This document shows, one piece after another, positions 25,332-36,981 of a stretch of 64,000 bases of DNA. Each line of letters opens with the position of its first letter. Position 1 is the first letter of the stretch. The position numbers were made by a program, and so were the translations under genes. The stretch is from Arthonia radiata (Eukaryota; Ascomycota; Arthoniomycetes; Arthoniales; Arthoniaceae). Below the pieces are notes generated by a model, which saw nothing but the letters and a program-made list of their open reading frames with translations, did no database searches and had not been told where the DNA came from. The stretch covers positions 1-64,000 of the forward strand of contig PSQN01000002.1 of the NCBI GenBank assembly GCA_002989075.1. The letters are read 5' to 3'.

Positions 25332-26225
25332 TGTAGAAATTGTCGAGCCAAATGTGCGAGGCCACCGACAGAATTGAATGATTCTGCGGCTCGTCTCCTC
25401 ATGCAAATGGGGGTGTTTTCAAGTTTGGTGTTCTCAGGGTTTGCAGCTCAGGGTAAATGGAATTGCCAGTTGCTAATTCACGATCCCCAACTGGCAAAGG
25501 ACGGGAGCGATTGTAGGAAGGGCACAGAATTGTTTATTAAGCTGACGCCAAGACCTTTCCTCAACTGGCCTAGCCCGAGGCTCTTCAAATCACGTGATGA
25601 TTATTCCCATCACAGTGGCCCCAAGGATGTGGCCTCAGATCTTCGGGCCTGCGAAGAAGCGCGGCGAGCTTTCGAAGCCTCTTTGCTAGGGAACGACGAG
25701 GCATGATTACCGTTGATGCTGCTTGTCCAGGTTGTCGAGCATATACGCAACGACAGTTATGTCCTCCAAATGGGCGTATGAGCGGCAGACAGCTGGCATA
25801 GCACGTAATGTGTCAATAGTACATCTGTTCCTTGATCAGGCACTACTGCTGCACTGAGTGCTTGTTTCAGGCCATCGTGATAGATACTTCCTGTGGACGG
25901 TGGCGGCAACGGCATTTGTCGCGTTGCCATCTCCGATCGTGCGATGACCAACTTCGTAGAGCACGCAGCCATAGCACCTCTGCGTAGAAACAACATACAA
26001 CTGTCTGACGTAAACCTGCAGGTCTTCGAACGAGCCTCAACTCCCATAACCGCGAATTTCATCACATCATTAGGCTCATTGGTGAAACTAGACTGCTTCT
26101 TGTACGATGCTGTGTGCCCAGTGCTTTGAAAGTGTGTATGAAATTCGCGGCTTACCCCTTCGTGCCATCTCGCTCGGAGAGCAAGTCGCAGCATAAAGCT
26201 TAGGTCCGTTGGGACGGTCTCGGCG

Positions 26226-28447
26226 ATGTCTACGTCCTTCCAGAGCGCCGCTGTTCGCCAGGCGCCAATCCATCGCCTTGACGTCAGCACAGCTTTTGGC
26301 GAGCTCAATCAACGCGAAAAGAAGTATGCTCATCACATGTCGAGAGCTGCTTGGCTAGGGGCTCGAACTATCATGCAGCAGGTCTCGCCAGAGTCTGAAG
26401 GCATATTCGATCTCATCCTGGAGCTTCACAGAGCATGCTCCGGTGACTGGTCGAAGCTCGCCAACACCAGACGTGTGTCGGAGTCTGACACAGATGGGTT
26501 CCTGGAGTATGCGGCCACGTTTCTCTCCAACGTTGGCAACTACTACGGTTCCGGCAACCAGAAGTTCGTCCCTCCAATCTCCGCGTCTCGGCTCGGAAAG
26601 CTGTGCTCCGTGACGGCACGAGCGCAAGCGCTCTACGATCGGCTCGTCGACGAATTGTACTCCATACCGCCGTACAGCTTGGGCTTTGCGAGCAAATCTG
26701 TGCAAACGGCATATTACCTGGGCCTTCCCATTTCTCGGGACGAGGTACGAAACGTGTCGAGCCACGCTGAGAAACATGCCATACTTCCAGAGAACACGCG
26801 CATACGCAAGGCAAGAGATCAAGAAACATGTCATTACTCTTTGCTTCAAGCATCCTCAAGCCACCGTCGACTGGACCTTGGGCCCGTAGAGGACAGCGAC
26901 GGTGCACATTTGCAGGTGGTCGGCGGCGACCATGCCATGCAGCTCGCTCGAATCTGTGAAGAGCTGGAGAATGCTATGGAATATACCGCCAACGAGCAAC
27001 AGCGACGGGTGCTGAGAAACTACATCAAAAGCTTCGAGTCAGGCGATCTTGAACCATATCGTGAGTCCCAGAAGCTATGGGTGGCTGACAGAGAAGCAAA
27101 AGTCGAGAACATCTTCGGGTTTGTTGAGCCGTATCGTGATCCTTTCGGAGCGCGTGCGGAGTTCGAAGGTCTGGTAGCAATATCAGACTCTCGGGAGACG
27201 AAGCTGCTTCAACGCTTGGTAGAGCGCTCGCCAACATTTGTCAAGCGACTGCCATGGGCAGCGGGATGGGTCGAGAACAACGGCAAAGGCCCATTTGAGA
27301 AAGCGCTATTCGAGGCCCCAGATCTGGCGAGTACACATGGTGAGCTATTAATCCCTCAGTGAGCGAAAGGCTGACCTCAAACTTACTTCTCAAGCGTTGG
27401 CGTATTGCTCCAGCATCATCTTTCCAGGTATCAATTTGCCTAACGTAAGCGCGCTCAAAAGACCCTTTCTTTGTCACGAGGAGATGGTACCCTTGCCTCC
27501 AGGCTGACGAACTCCTCCAGTACAATGACATCAGACAGGACCATGGCTTCAAAAACATAATCATAGCCAATCGCATGAGTGCAGAAAGCAGTCCAATAGC
27601 GCAGTGTCCCTTCATCGACTCTTTAGAGGCAGCGACCTTCCAGAACCATAAGTTCGCCGCATACTATCTGTGGGTCGTCTTACACGAGCTTCTCGGGCAT
27701 GGAACTTCAAAGCTTCTTTGCGAGGAGTCGCCTGGCCATTTCAACTTCGACATCAACAGCCCACCAGTCAGCCCGCTGACCGGCAAGCCTATTACAAACT
27801 GGTACCGTCCAGGACAAACCTGGACCGGCCAATTTCAAGATCTTGCGACGACAGTAGACGAGTGCCGCGCTGAGCTCGTGGGCGCATTCCTCATGGACGA
27901 TCAGGAATTACTGGCCATCTTTGGCTATACCGCTGACAGTGACATATCTGCTAGCGACCTGACGTACAACATGTATCTGCAGCTAGGTGTGGATGGTCTC
28001 CGCGGGCTTCAGAACTATAACGTTGAGGGTGGCAAGTGGGGTCAGGCTCACAGTCAGGCTCATTTTGCGACACTGAAATGGCTCTTGAATGACGGAGGAG
28101 GCTTCATGACAGTGACAGCCGATCGAACAGCAAACTCCTTAATTGTTTCGCTCGACCGGTCCAGGATCATCAGCCACGGCAAGCCAGCGCTTGAGCGCAT
28201 GCTGCTAAAGCTTCACATCTACCGGTGTACTGCTGATGTCCAGGCTTGCCGTGAGTTCTATGAAGAGCTATCGCTTGTGAATGGCGAATATTTGACGTGG
28301 CAAGAGCTTGTGGTGAAGCAGATCGAGCCCAAGTTGAAGTTCGTGCAAGCCAACACGTTCCTTCAAGCCGATGGCAATGTTGTCCTAAAGCAGTACGACT
28401 CATCGAATGTTGGAATCGTTGACAGCTGGGCGGAAAGACAATGCTAA
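26226..28447 (+). CDS. DPP3: Dipeptidyl peptidase III (M49 metallopeptidase)
   Basis: Model: exons 26226-27339, 27395-27444 and 27521-28447, 696 aa, the usual length for the family. DPP III removes dipeptides from the N-terminus of short peptides in the cytosol. The M49 zinc motif HELLGH lies at about residues 443-448, and the second zinc ligand motif ECRAE (consensus EECRAE/D) near 502. Introns of 55 and 76 nt are GT-AG; the 50-nt middle exon encodes ALAYCSS and PGINLPN, conserved in the family, so the splice choices are well supported. No targeting signal is seen. Its stop lies only 16 bp from the stop of the convergent next gene. Confidence 0.95.
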
Positions 28448-28463
28448 GTGTCCTAGGTACCGC

Positions 28464-29770
28464 CTAGGTGCCGCCGTGTGGCTGAAGAGCCAATTGGAGG
28501 ATCTGTAGCAGAACCTGAATGAACGCAAGGATGAGACCAGCACCGCCGATGATTAAGACCGCCCAAAAGGTGAACCATTGGCCTCCATCTCTTTTGTCTT
28601 GCCACAATTGTCTCCATGTCTTTGGCTTACGTTGCGACAAGTATTCGCTGAGCATGACCAATCTCCCTCTAAGCATTGGAAAGTCCGTAGACAGGTTGTA
28701 TACGTCTCGCTGTAGCTGTTGGATTCCTGCACAACAATTCTGGCGACTGCACAGCTCAGCCAGAAATGGATCTTGGCTGGATTTGCTGAGGCCTTCGAAT
28801 GGACGTAGCTTCTTGAAGAGTCTTCTGCTTTGCTTTGTTTGGCCGAACATCATTCTGTAAGAGAGTAAGATCTCTTGCATTAGCTGTGCGACTCCCTCGG
28901 CGTCTGCCCACTGTAAAGAGCTCTTGGGGCTAACAGCACACGCAAAGAGAGGCTGCTGGGGTTCTTTGCTTGATCGAGTGGGCCCGGGTAGATGTTGAGC
29001 GCAGAATGACGGGAAACGAAACAGATACAGGATGCCACTCTGCTGATCGAGCTCGAGGTGACAGGAGAGACTGTCGACCCACTTAATATTCACTTTCGCG
29101 AGCGTAACAAGGGGTGCAGCACTGAGTGAACCCGCTTCAAAGTTCCTCTTTGATCGAAAAATCCGTAAAGCTTCGCTGTCCGTAGATGCGTTGAAGTTCG
29201 CAGGAGGTAGCAAGACACCAAAACCAAGCAAGAAGTCTGTCAGACTGCGCTTGCATGCGCTCGTGGACTGTTGCTCGCTATCCTGGACTCGCCTTGGAAC
29301 CCGTCCATCTCGTCGGCTATCTGAAGTGTCTTAGGCGGAGAAGACCCGTAATCGGCCTTGAACAGCATTGTTTGCCAACCGATGACCGCAAAGACAAGGT
29401 TTCGAGCGGTGTCCAGCTCCTCCAAAGACTCATCTGCGACACTGAGAATGTCTTGATCCAAAAGCTGGCGGACTGTTGCGTCTATTGTCAGATTTGAGCT
29501 ATTCCTTAGCATCGTCGCTACAGCGGACCATAATGCCATAAAGCTTGTAGACAGTCCTGTTGTTTGGCGAATAGGACTTGTCGGCAGGATCGAAAGAAGG
29601 TGTCGAGGACATTGATATAGCTGTTGCTCAAGCCAACTTGGGTACCAACTCATTTCCACCAAAGCGCAGAGCAAGGCTTCCTCGGTAGTCGCAGCTGTTT
29701 GCGCAAAAGCATCCAGTATCTCTTCTACTACGGGAACTACGGCTTGTGCGTGATGTGTACCCATCTCCAT
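28464..29770 (-). CDS. Fungal protein of unknown function with C-terminal membrane anchor
   Basis: Model: exons 29770-29289 and 29244-28464, 420 aa. It resembles a large group of uncharacterised filamentous-fungal proteins with a conserved LLGFGVLLPPANF centre, an RFPSFC block and a single hydrophobic segment near the C-terminus (FWAVLIIGGAGLILAF), preceded by KPKTWRQLWQDKRD. The two frames need an intron of only 44 nt with an atypical donor (GTCCAG) and acceptor GCAG; this joins GD to LTDFLLGFG, which fits the family. A frameshift cannot be excluded. No catalytic motif is visible. It is divergent from the NLR gene, with 710 bp between the start codons of the preferred models. Confidence 0.8.
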
Positions 29771-30480
29771 GCCAGACTTTGAAGACCTCCCACTGCTACA
29801 CGCAAGGAGTAAAGCCTCTCACGTTCTCAAGAAGCTGCAAAGGGTTCGAAAAGGTTGCTTGATCGTGGCTAGGTTTGAGGCGACAGATGGCGACCATGTA
29901 AGCCAGGATGTTCCCTTCTTAAGCGACAAGTCTATAAGCGCGCATCAGCTTCATACCGTCTTCTTGTCAGCAGACCTGAAACCGAGATTCTTAGTCTACG
30001 GCTCGGGCGTTTCAGGGATGCAGATGAGGAACAGAGAGGCGGCAACGAAAGCGGACAGCGCTACCATGGAACCGTGACGATCACCCGGCGGCTATTTGTG
30101 ATGACACCTCAACGAATCATTCGTCGTTCTGATCAACGGGCTTTCAGCGCAAGCCATCGATCCTATCTCGACGAATCAGTGCACGGCTGTTGACGAGACT
30201 TTGAGAGCTTGCGCGGCGGTCTGTGAATCGGTGTCTCCGTAAAGTCACCAACACCGTCACTGCTACTCCGTCCCGTAAGTCCGTTGGTTGAAAGGCGGCC
30301 GCTTGCCTAGCGTGCGGCCCAGTGACTAGTGCACCAAAGCGGGGTTCGAGATGGCCGTCCAGCGCGCACGACGCTACCGATACGCCTCCTTTGCCCTGAA
30401 TAATTCTGCGCATCTGGAGCGGCGAAGAGAATCCTGGGTTTGGAGTGGCCAAAATGGCAGGCATTGCTAGCATATACGGT
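29771..30480. other. Divergent intergenic region upstream of the NLR gene
   Basis: Separates the membrane-anchored protein gene from the NB-ARC/TPR gene. No recognisable domain in any frame. It should hold the promoters of both. Confidence 0.5.
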
Positions 30481-33400
30481 ATGGATTCACTCCCGGATCA
30501 CAAACCTACCGGCATTCACGATGCGTGAGTCCAGTGTCCATTCTCATACCTAGACTCGTGGACTGATATATCGTTGGGACACGACAGCAGTCGTGATACA
30601 CGGAAACCGCGCGTGTGGGAGCAAGCCTTCGAGCGTTTTCGCGATGGGATCTCGACGAGAACGATGACCTTCGTGCTGTCATGGATGAGGGCACCCTGCA
30701 AAACCTCGTGGACTACGCTCAGTCAGCCCGTTTCGATGCGCAAAGTCGAGACAGCACAGCAGTCTATATGCAGCGCCTGACACCTATTATGCGGTTCCTG
30801 GACGATTTTGCAGCGATCCTCGCATACTGCTTTGGCGCGGACACCGCTCTTACCGCTCTTGTTTGGGGTAGCATACGCCTCATGCTTATGCTCTGTCCCA
30901 ACGCGCATGATACGATTCAGCAGATCCTCGATATGCTCGAAGAGATCAGCCTGACGCTGCCACGCTTTCGCCATTACGAGCAGACCCTTCCGATCGACCA
31001 GAGCTTTGAGACTACGCTCTTAGACGTGTACACAGAAATGATCTGTTTTTGCGCGCGCACCATTCATTTTCTCAGATCCAACCCGCATTCGATATTGCGG
31101 CAGAACGCATGGAGCGATCGCCAGAGCGACTTTGAACGGACCATCAAGCGCATTAGACGTTTGTCATCAGCCGTTGAGCACGAAGCGGATCTTGCAAGAA
31201 TGAGAGAGGACAAGTCGAAGTACGGAGATGTTCTCGAGATCGTCAGGGATCTTCAACAATCGAAACTTGAAGAACATCGATCTGAGCGGCATACATACAT
31301 ACCAAGGACTCTCAGCAAGCACTTTTTCGGCCGCGCTGATACCATGTCCGCCATCCATGACGCGCTGAGCGTTCACAGCGACAGCGCTGTAACGTGGCCT
31401 CAAGTTTTCGCGGTCTACGGGATGGGTGGTGTTGGGAAGACACAAGTAGCGCTTGCCTACGCGAACATATACCGGAAATATTACGATGATATTTTTTGGA
31501 TTGCCGCAGAGACCACGACTTCGTTAACCCAAAGCTGTATTGAGGTCCTACAAAACAATCAGCTCATTGACGATGGACCGGATGTTGTCAGAGATGCTCA
31601 AAAAGCACTCTTAGACTTCCGCAAATGGTTGAGCAAATCTAGTGAGTACATTGAGCATTTCCAAGGCTTCTCTACTGCATGCCACGACTCTTTGTAGCTG
31701 ATGGTTCCCTGTTAGCAAGCAAGTGGCTTCTCATCCTTGATAACGTTGAAGACGAGGCAGTGTTGCGACATATGCTGCCAACAGCCGAGGGCGGGTCGGT
31801 CATTATGACGACACGGAACTTCAATATTGCAAGAAACCATGCTGTAGCTTCAATCCAAGTCCAGGCATTTGACATGGACTCGGCCGCTCGCATGCTATTG
31901 CGTACAATCGGGATCAGCGAGGGTATTGACACAAAGAGGTTTGGTGTAGCGCGGTCGATTGCAGAGACTCGTGGTGGGCTTCCGCTAGCTATCGCTCAGA
32001 TGGGTGGTTTCATCGCACAACGCAAGCTGCCGCTGTCTGATTTTCTTTCTCTTTACAAACGTAACGCGGCTAAGATCGATACTCTGAAGACCGTTAACGA
32101 TGAGTATCAGCACACCCTGGACACAGTTTGGCAGATGTCATTTGAGCAGCTAAGCGGCGAGTCCGAGCTCCTTCAGAAGCTTCTGGCGTTTTTCGATCCC
32201 GACTCGATTGGCGAAGAGCTGCTTGTAGAAGGATCAAGCATCTGTGCCGATGAGGAGTTTGCTTTCCTACGGGACGATCTGGAGTAAGCATTGACTTCAA
32301 AGCAAAACTGCTTCAATGTCAGACTTTAGCGATGCTAACATCCGCAGCCTTGGGGACGCTGAGGAGCTGCTACTACAGCTGGCGTTAATTGAAAAAAGCC
32401 CCGACCACAGCACTCTTTCTATGCATCGTCTCGTTCAAGCAGCAGTCATGCGAAAGTTGACTGCTGAAGAGCGTCAACGATGTTTTGCTGTCGCATCTCG
32501 AATGCTTTGCTGGGGATGCCCTGATCACTGGGTCGAGGATAAGGGACATCAAGTTTCGTCGTGGTACAAGTCCGAGATGTGTTTGCCGCATGTACAACAT
32601 CTTGTCAGCGTGCTAAGCGAGTTCGAGGTCGGCGTAAGCGACAAAAAAATTATGCGGAGCTGCTTCTACGCTGCAGCTGGTGAGTGCTCGCGAATGGGTG
32701 TATTATCACATTATCCTCCACGTACTCACGACATCACTCAGGTATTTGTACGAGCGCGAGGCTTATTCATCGGCGATGCCACTCATCAGATCTGCCTTGG
32801 CGCATTTTCCATCCACGTCCACAATACCGTACGCGAGTGCTGTTGATCTTGACGGTCTTGTGAACCTCGATCTCGCACGACCGAAAGCTGCCCTAGCTTG
32901 TTTTCAGGACGCACTCAACATTCGTAAAAAGCTTCTTGACCCGCGAGACCCGTTCATTGCCTTCAGTTTGAACAATCTCGCTTTGGCATACACAGAGCTT
33001 GGCGGCGAGTCTTTGGCGCAAGCGCTTGATGCACATGATCGTGCCATAGACATTCGTCTGGAACGCGCTCCAACCCGTATCGGCAATAGCTACAGCAATC
33101 TCGCTAGCCTGAAGCTTCGATTGAACAAACCAGACGAGGCTGAGGAAACGCTTGCACAATGCCCGTCTCTCAAAGACTTTACGGACAAAACATTTCTTGA
33201 AACCGGCAATCCTCGATTTTCTGGTGACATGGTCCTTCTGTCTCGTATACGCATCGCTCAAGGTCGTCTCGATGAGGCGCTCAGACTTGCATCAAAAGCC
33301 TTGGCGTTTCGACGGCAGCTGCTAGGGGCTCGTCTGAAGACGTGCGATTCGCTGTACGACGTTGCGCACCTGTTGCTACGCCAAGGTAAAGCGGCTGCAG

Positions 33401-33639
33401 CGACCGAGTTCCTTGTTGAGTTGATCAGCATAGCGGAAGCACTTCCGGAAGGAGATGGGCAACTTGCACGAGCGTTGTGGAGCCTGGGCAAGTTGAAAGA
33501 CGAGGCTCATAGGCCTAGAGAGGCCGAAGAGCATCGACAGAGGGCTTTCATGGTGCGGAAAAGGATGAACGTGGACGAAAGCAGCGCTTCGGGCGAAGAC
33601 GAAGGTTTTGAAGATCTTTGCGCGTGGATGTTGTGGTAG
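30481..33639 (+). CDS. NLR-like STAND protein (helical N-domain, NB-ARC, TPR)
   Basis: Model: exons 30481-30524, 30626-31641, 31698-32283, 32330-32683 and 32742-33639, 965 aa. If the first exon is wrong the next ATG is 30681 (932 aa). An alpha-helical N-domain (LTPIMRFLDDFAAIL, as in fungal STAND proteins) precedes the NTPase. That has P-loop GMGGVGKT near 280-287, Walker B LLILDNV near 364, MTTRN and GLPLAI, followed by an MHRLVQ segment at the MHD-like position. C-terminal TPR-type repeats follow (AFSLNNLALAYTELGG, NSYSNLASLKLRL). Such proteins act as ligand-triggered switches in fungal non-self recognition and cell death; that role is inference. The third intron uses donor GTGCTC rather than the nearby GTGAGT because only it keeps the TPR frame. 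Confidence 0.85.
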
Positions 33640-33848
33640 TGCGTCGCGTGCGAGCAAACAATGAGGTATCTTACACCCATACATGACTACCGCCGATGAC
33701 CGATCGCTCCAGAAGTACTGCTGGCACGGCATTCTTGACGCATCAGCAGCCTGCCCTCTTCATCACCTATACCGCTTTAAGGCTTCAGATCGGTCCTGGC
33801 ACAGTGTATTCGCGCGCATGAAATTCTTTCGCACAGACAGCTCAAAAT

Positions 33849-35187
33849 TCATACCGCTGGCCCGGCACCTATGTACACTTTGTACGACCTGAAAGGCCCA
33901 CGCCGGTTGTCAGTGTTGTTATATTGAAACGTCGGGCTGAGCTCCAGCTGGTTCGTGTTGAAGTACAGCCAGCCGTTCAAGATCGCAGCGCTATCCGCGT
34001 GCTGGATCAGCCCACTTCTAACGAGGGCCTTCACGTAGTAGTTGTCCGGCGCGACCAATCCAGGACCACCCGGCGGTGTCCCGTTGACCTCATCGCAGAC
34101 CTGATCCTGTACAGTATCAACGTAGTAGATTGCGTTGTGCTCACTGGCCGTCAGGTAGACTGTTCCCTTGTCATCCGCAGTAAATCCGGCTTGCTCGCTT
34201 CCTAGCTGTCCTGGAAACACCACAGTATCCAGCACCTCCTCATTTGTTGCAGAGAAGTCCGTCAGGATGCTTTGCGGCACATAGTAGAACCTCCGCGAAG
34301 CGAGCACGCCCCAATACACGTTGCCGCTCTGAAGTGCGATCCCGTCTGAGCCTGTTGTTGTGAACTTCTTCTGTGTGCCATTCCAGCTGTATATTGGTTG
34401 TCCATCGAACGAGCCCACGTATTTGTCGTCTGCCTTGACGACGGAAGTATTGAAGAGTCGGCGCACCACATTCCCCGTGTCGAGATCAATAGCAAAGATG
34501 GAGCCGTACTTTGACTCGTCTGGAATGAAGGCGAAGCCACCCGTGCCCTACAAGCACTTCGTCAGTTGACACGCAGCTTTGATCACGCTCTTATTCATTG
34601 CAGAGTCTCACCTGAGTGTTGTTGATCCGAAGGTCGTTCAGATTCGCGCCATCGTGCAGCAGCTCATCTATGACGGTGTATGTTCGGATGAGGGCATTGT
34701 TCTGGCTGAGATTGAATGCCATGATCTTTGCACCACCAGTCACTGCGCTCTGCTCTCCAACCGGGATGCCGCTGTCCACCGCCCACATCACGTTCTGAGA
34801 GTCGAGCACCACGTTCTGCACGTTGATGAAGCATGTCGATGGATCTTGTCCCTCCGTGCAATTTTGAATCTCAGCGTTCGGCCAGGGGACTTCGCCAGTG
34901 AAGTCTGTACACAGGACAACATTGTTGGGCGTCGCGCCGGAGTTGCGAGGGTATGTGAGGTAGAGGTTCTCTGCGTTGTCGAGCGCAAGACCCGTTGGAG
35001 GCTTGCTGGACTCGTGGACAGGCTCGAGAGGAGGACCAATGATGGTAAAGTCTGTAGGACAGATGCCAATGGTACCATCATGGCATGGTGCGTATGGCGG
35101 ACAATCTGCCGTGAATCCTTTGACGCATTGCTGTGAATCAGCTGCCACCAAGCTCAAGAAGCTCGCGAGCGCAATGAGACCTTGCAT
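33849..35187 (-). CDS. Major royal jelly / yellow family secreted protein
   Basis: Model: exons 35187-34612 and 34547-33849, 424 aa, intron 64 nt. The N-terminus MQGLIALASFLSLVAADSQ is a clear signal peptide. The body follows the yellow/MRJP beta-propeller pattern: PPTGLALDNAENLYLTYPR, MWAVDSG, LNDLRINNTQ joined across the intron to GTGGFAFIPDE, then SDGIALQSGNVYWG and LNGWLYFNTNQL near the end. Fungal members are secreted; function is unsettled and no catalytic residues can be pointed to. It converges with the NLR gene, 209 bp between stops. Several N-glycosylation sequons (NCT, NLS, NNT) are present. Confidence 0.9.
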
Positions 35188-35947
35188 GTTGGCCGATCGT
35201 ACACAGCAAAGTGAAGAGACACAAGGTCGACAGCAGCTCTTGAAGGAAGGCACGGAAGGCCATTGGAGGCAGAGGCAACGTCATACTACACCAGGTTCAA
35301 GACCCCGCAAAACCCGCCACATCGGCTGTTGATCGGCCACCCTTCAGGTTGAAAGTATCACACGCACGCCGGGAAGAGCAAGTATCCGTTCAGACAACAA
35401 GCATGGAGGCGCAGATTTCTGCAAGCCGTGGCATTGTGAATGAGGAAGATTGCAGCTGGCGAAAGGAGCTGGGAGTGAGTACTGAGGTACGACGCTAATG
35501 ACCTTCTTCTCAGGAGGCTTCCCCTTTTTTGTCCCCCAAATCGGCCCGCTCGCAGTTCAGTCTTCGTACGCCCATGAAACAGACAGGTGAGGGCGGCCTG
35601 ATAAAAAGCTTTGCAGCGGTGCATTCAGAAAAGCATCAATATCTAGAGTGCTGTGCGTGTCCGGCCTGATGCAGACTTGCCATCACATCAGAGAACCGTC
35701 AGCAGAGCCCGCCCACGTCGAAGAAGGAGTCGTGCCAGCAGAGATTCATCGCAATGCCAGTGATGCGACTCTGATGTAGCCCTCCAGCACGCAGAGTGAA
35801 TATCGCCCACAGGCTCGAAGAAGTGGACAGGGCGGCAAGAAACTAAAACAGTCATCCCAAAATAAGGTTTCGACATGTTACGGTCAGTATGTGCGACGTG
35901 AAAACGCGAAGGAATGCGGTACAGACCCGATCTTGACTTGCTCGCAC
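35188..35947. other. Intergenic, no gene seen
   Basis: Upstream region between the divergent royal-jelly-family and rhomboid genes. No open frame with a recognisable motif. Confidence 0.5.
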
Positions 35948-36981
35948 ATGCCAAGAGCATCACATTTGATTTCTTGCTTTCCTATTGCAATGTGTTTACG
36001 CTATCTGGGAGCCTGGAGGCTCGCAGTACGGCGAAAACCGCGAAGCCTGCAGCGGAAGCGACTACAATGGGTCAGAGTGGGCTTCGGAACCAATCTTGCA
36101 GTCATGAGCACTTTTGTCCTGATCAACCTTGGTGTCTATGCCGCTCAAGACTACTCGCTTCAAAGCAGAGACTACGATAGCAAAATGTTCCAATTCTATG
36201 AACGGCTACGCCTGGGGCCACCGCCATGGGCATCAAAGGGTTGGCCTCCCAAGATGGAGTGGCTGCCACAGATACCATCGCATTCCTTGTGGCGAAAGTT
36301 GAACAAGTACTTCGTTTTGAAACTTGAGAAGCCAGACCTCGGACTTGAATATCTTGGTGCAAACTTCAACCACAACAGTAAGGTCCACCTTGGTCTGAAC
36401 GTAGGGGCTATGATCGTTTTCAGCCTACCATGCTATCGCCCGGTGCCACTCGGACATTTCATGCTACTGATACTCGCAAGCGGCATTACAAGCAGCGTGG
36501 TGTGGTCCTACTATCCGTCCGCGCAACTTGCGAGCAACAGATCGCGCGCGAGCGACAAGCCGAGAGGGATATCGGCATGGTTCAGCCGACCAGAGACTTG
36601 GGACGGATCACGCCCAGTGCGGACGCGAGGTCTTGGTGCCAGTGGCATCGCCTCCGCGGTAATGGTAGCTGGCTCGCTTCTACGGCCATTGCTGCTAGGT
36701 CCAGCGACTGCGGTAGTACTTTGCGACGCCTGTATGTTTCAATACAGCCGCGACAGCCAGAATGTTTCAATACAGCCGCGACAGCCAGAATGTTTCAATA
36801 CAGCCGCGACAGCCAGATCGGCCACTCCGCACATCTGGGAGGGGCAGCAACAGGGCTGGTGTGGTATGTGATCTTTGGCCGGCGATTTGGGGGCCTGCTC
36901 AGCAGGCGAGCCCTAACGCAGCTGTGGGTATTTTCAAGGAAGAGTGGTCAAGCTGTAGGCAGCGTCATATTCCGCGCCTAG
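35948..36981 (+). pseudogene. Rhomboid-like intramembrane protease, frame broken by a 28-bp tandem repeat
   Basis: Reading from the ATG at 35948 (or 35990) gives a rhomboid-type membrane protein: an N-terminal basic region and TM, IPSHSLWRKLNKYF, the HxxxxHLxxN-like segment NFNHNSKVHLGLN (36,360-36,400), then GLGASG with the nucleophile Ser codon at 36641. The segment with the catalytic His, SAHLGGAATGLVWYVIFG (His codon 36832), lies in the +2 frame. Between them are three perfect 28-bp repeats; one copy would leave Ser and His in one frame ending at 36981. As read without splicing, the protein ends at 36871 without the His. A 44- or 53-nt GT-AG intron starting at 36732 would also restore the frame, so the gene may still be active. 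Confidence 0.75.
36734..36817 (+). repeat. 28-bp perfect tandem repeat, three copies, inside the rhomboid gene
   Basis: Units 36734-36761, 36762-36789 and 36790-36817 are identical (each begins ATGTTTCAATACAGCC). Because 28 leaves remainder 1 on division by three, each added copy shifts the frame; 1, 4 or 7 copies are in frame. The upstream base pair converts the first unit start into GTATGT, a consensus splice donor, and each unit contains several CAG acceptors. Confidence 0.97.

Larger units (their letters stand above)
23408..26225. other. Long intergenic region with a diverged direct duplication
   Basis: No gene could be supported in 2.8 kb. A stretch of about 120 bp at 24,911-25,021 is repeated in diverged form at 25,221-25,331, offset about 310 bp. 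Minus-strand frames through both copies translate to similar peptides (see findings). Other open stretches (24,003-24,532 minus, 25,293-25,706 plus) lack known motifs. Confidence 0.5.

Noticed and set aside
25757-26308. 183-codon minus-strand frame
   Set aside because: Overlaps the start of the DPP III gene antisense and has no recognisable content.
36734-36817. CRISPR-like array
   Set aside because: The three 28-bp units are directly adjacent with no spacers, in a eukaryotic coding gene; it is a simple tandem duplication.
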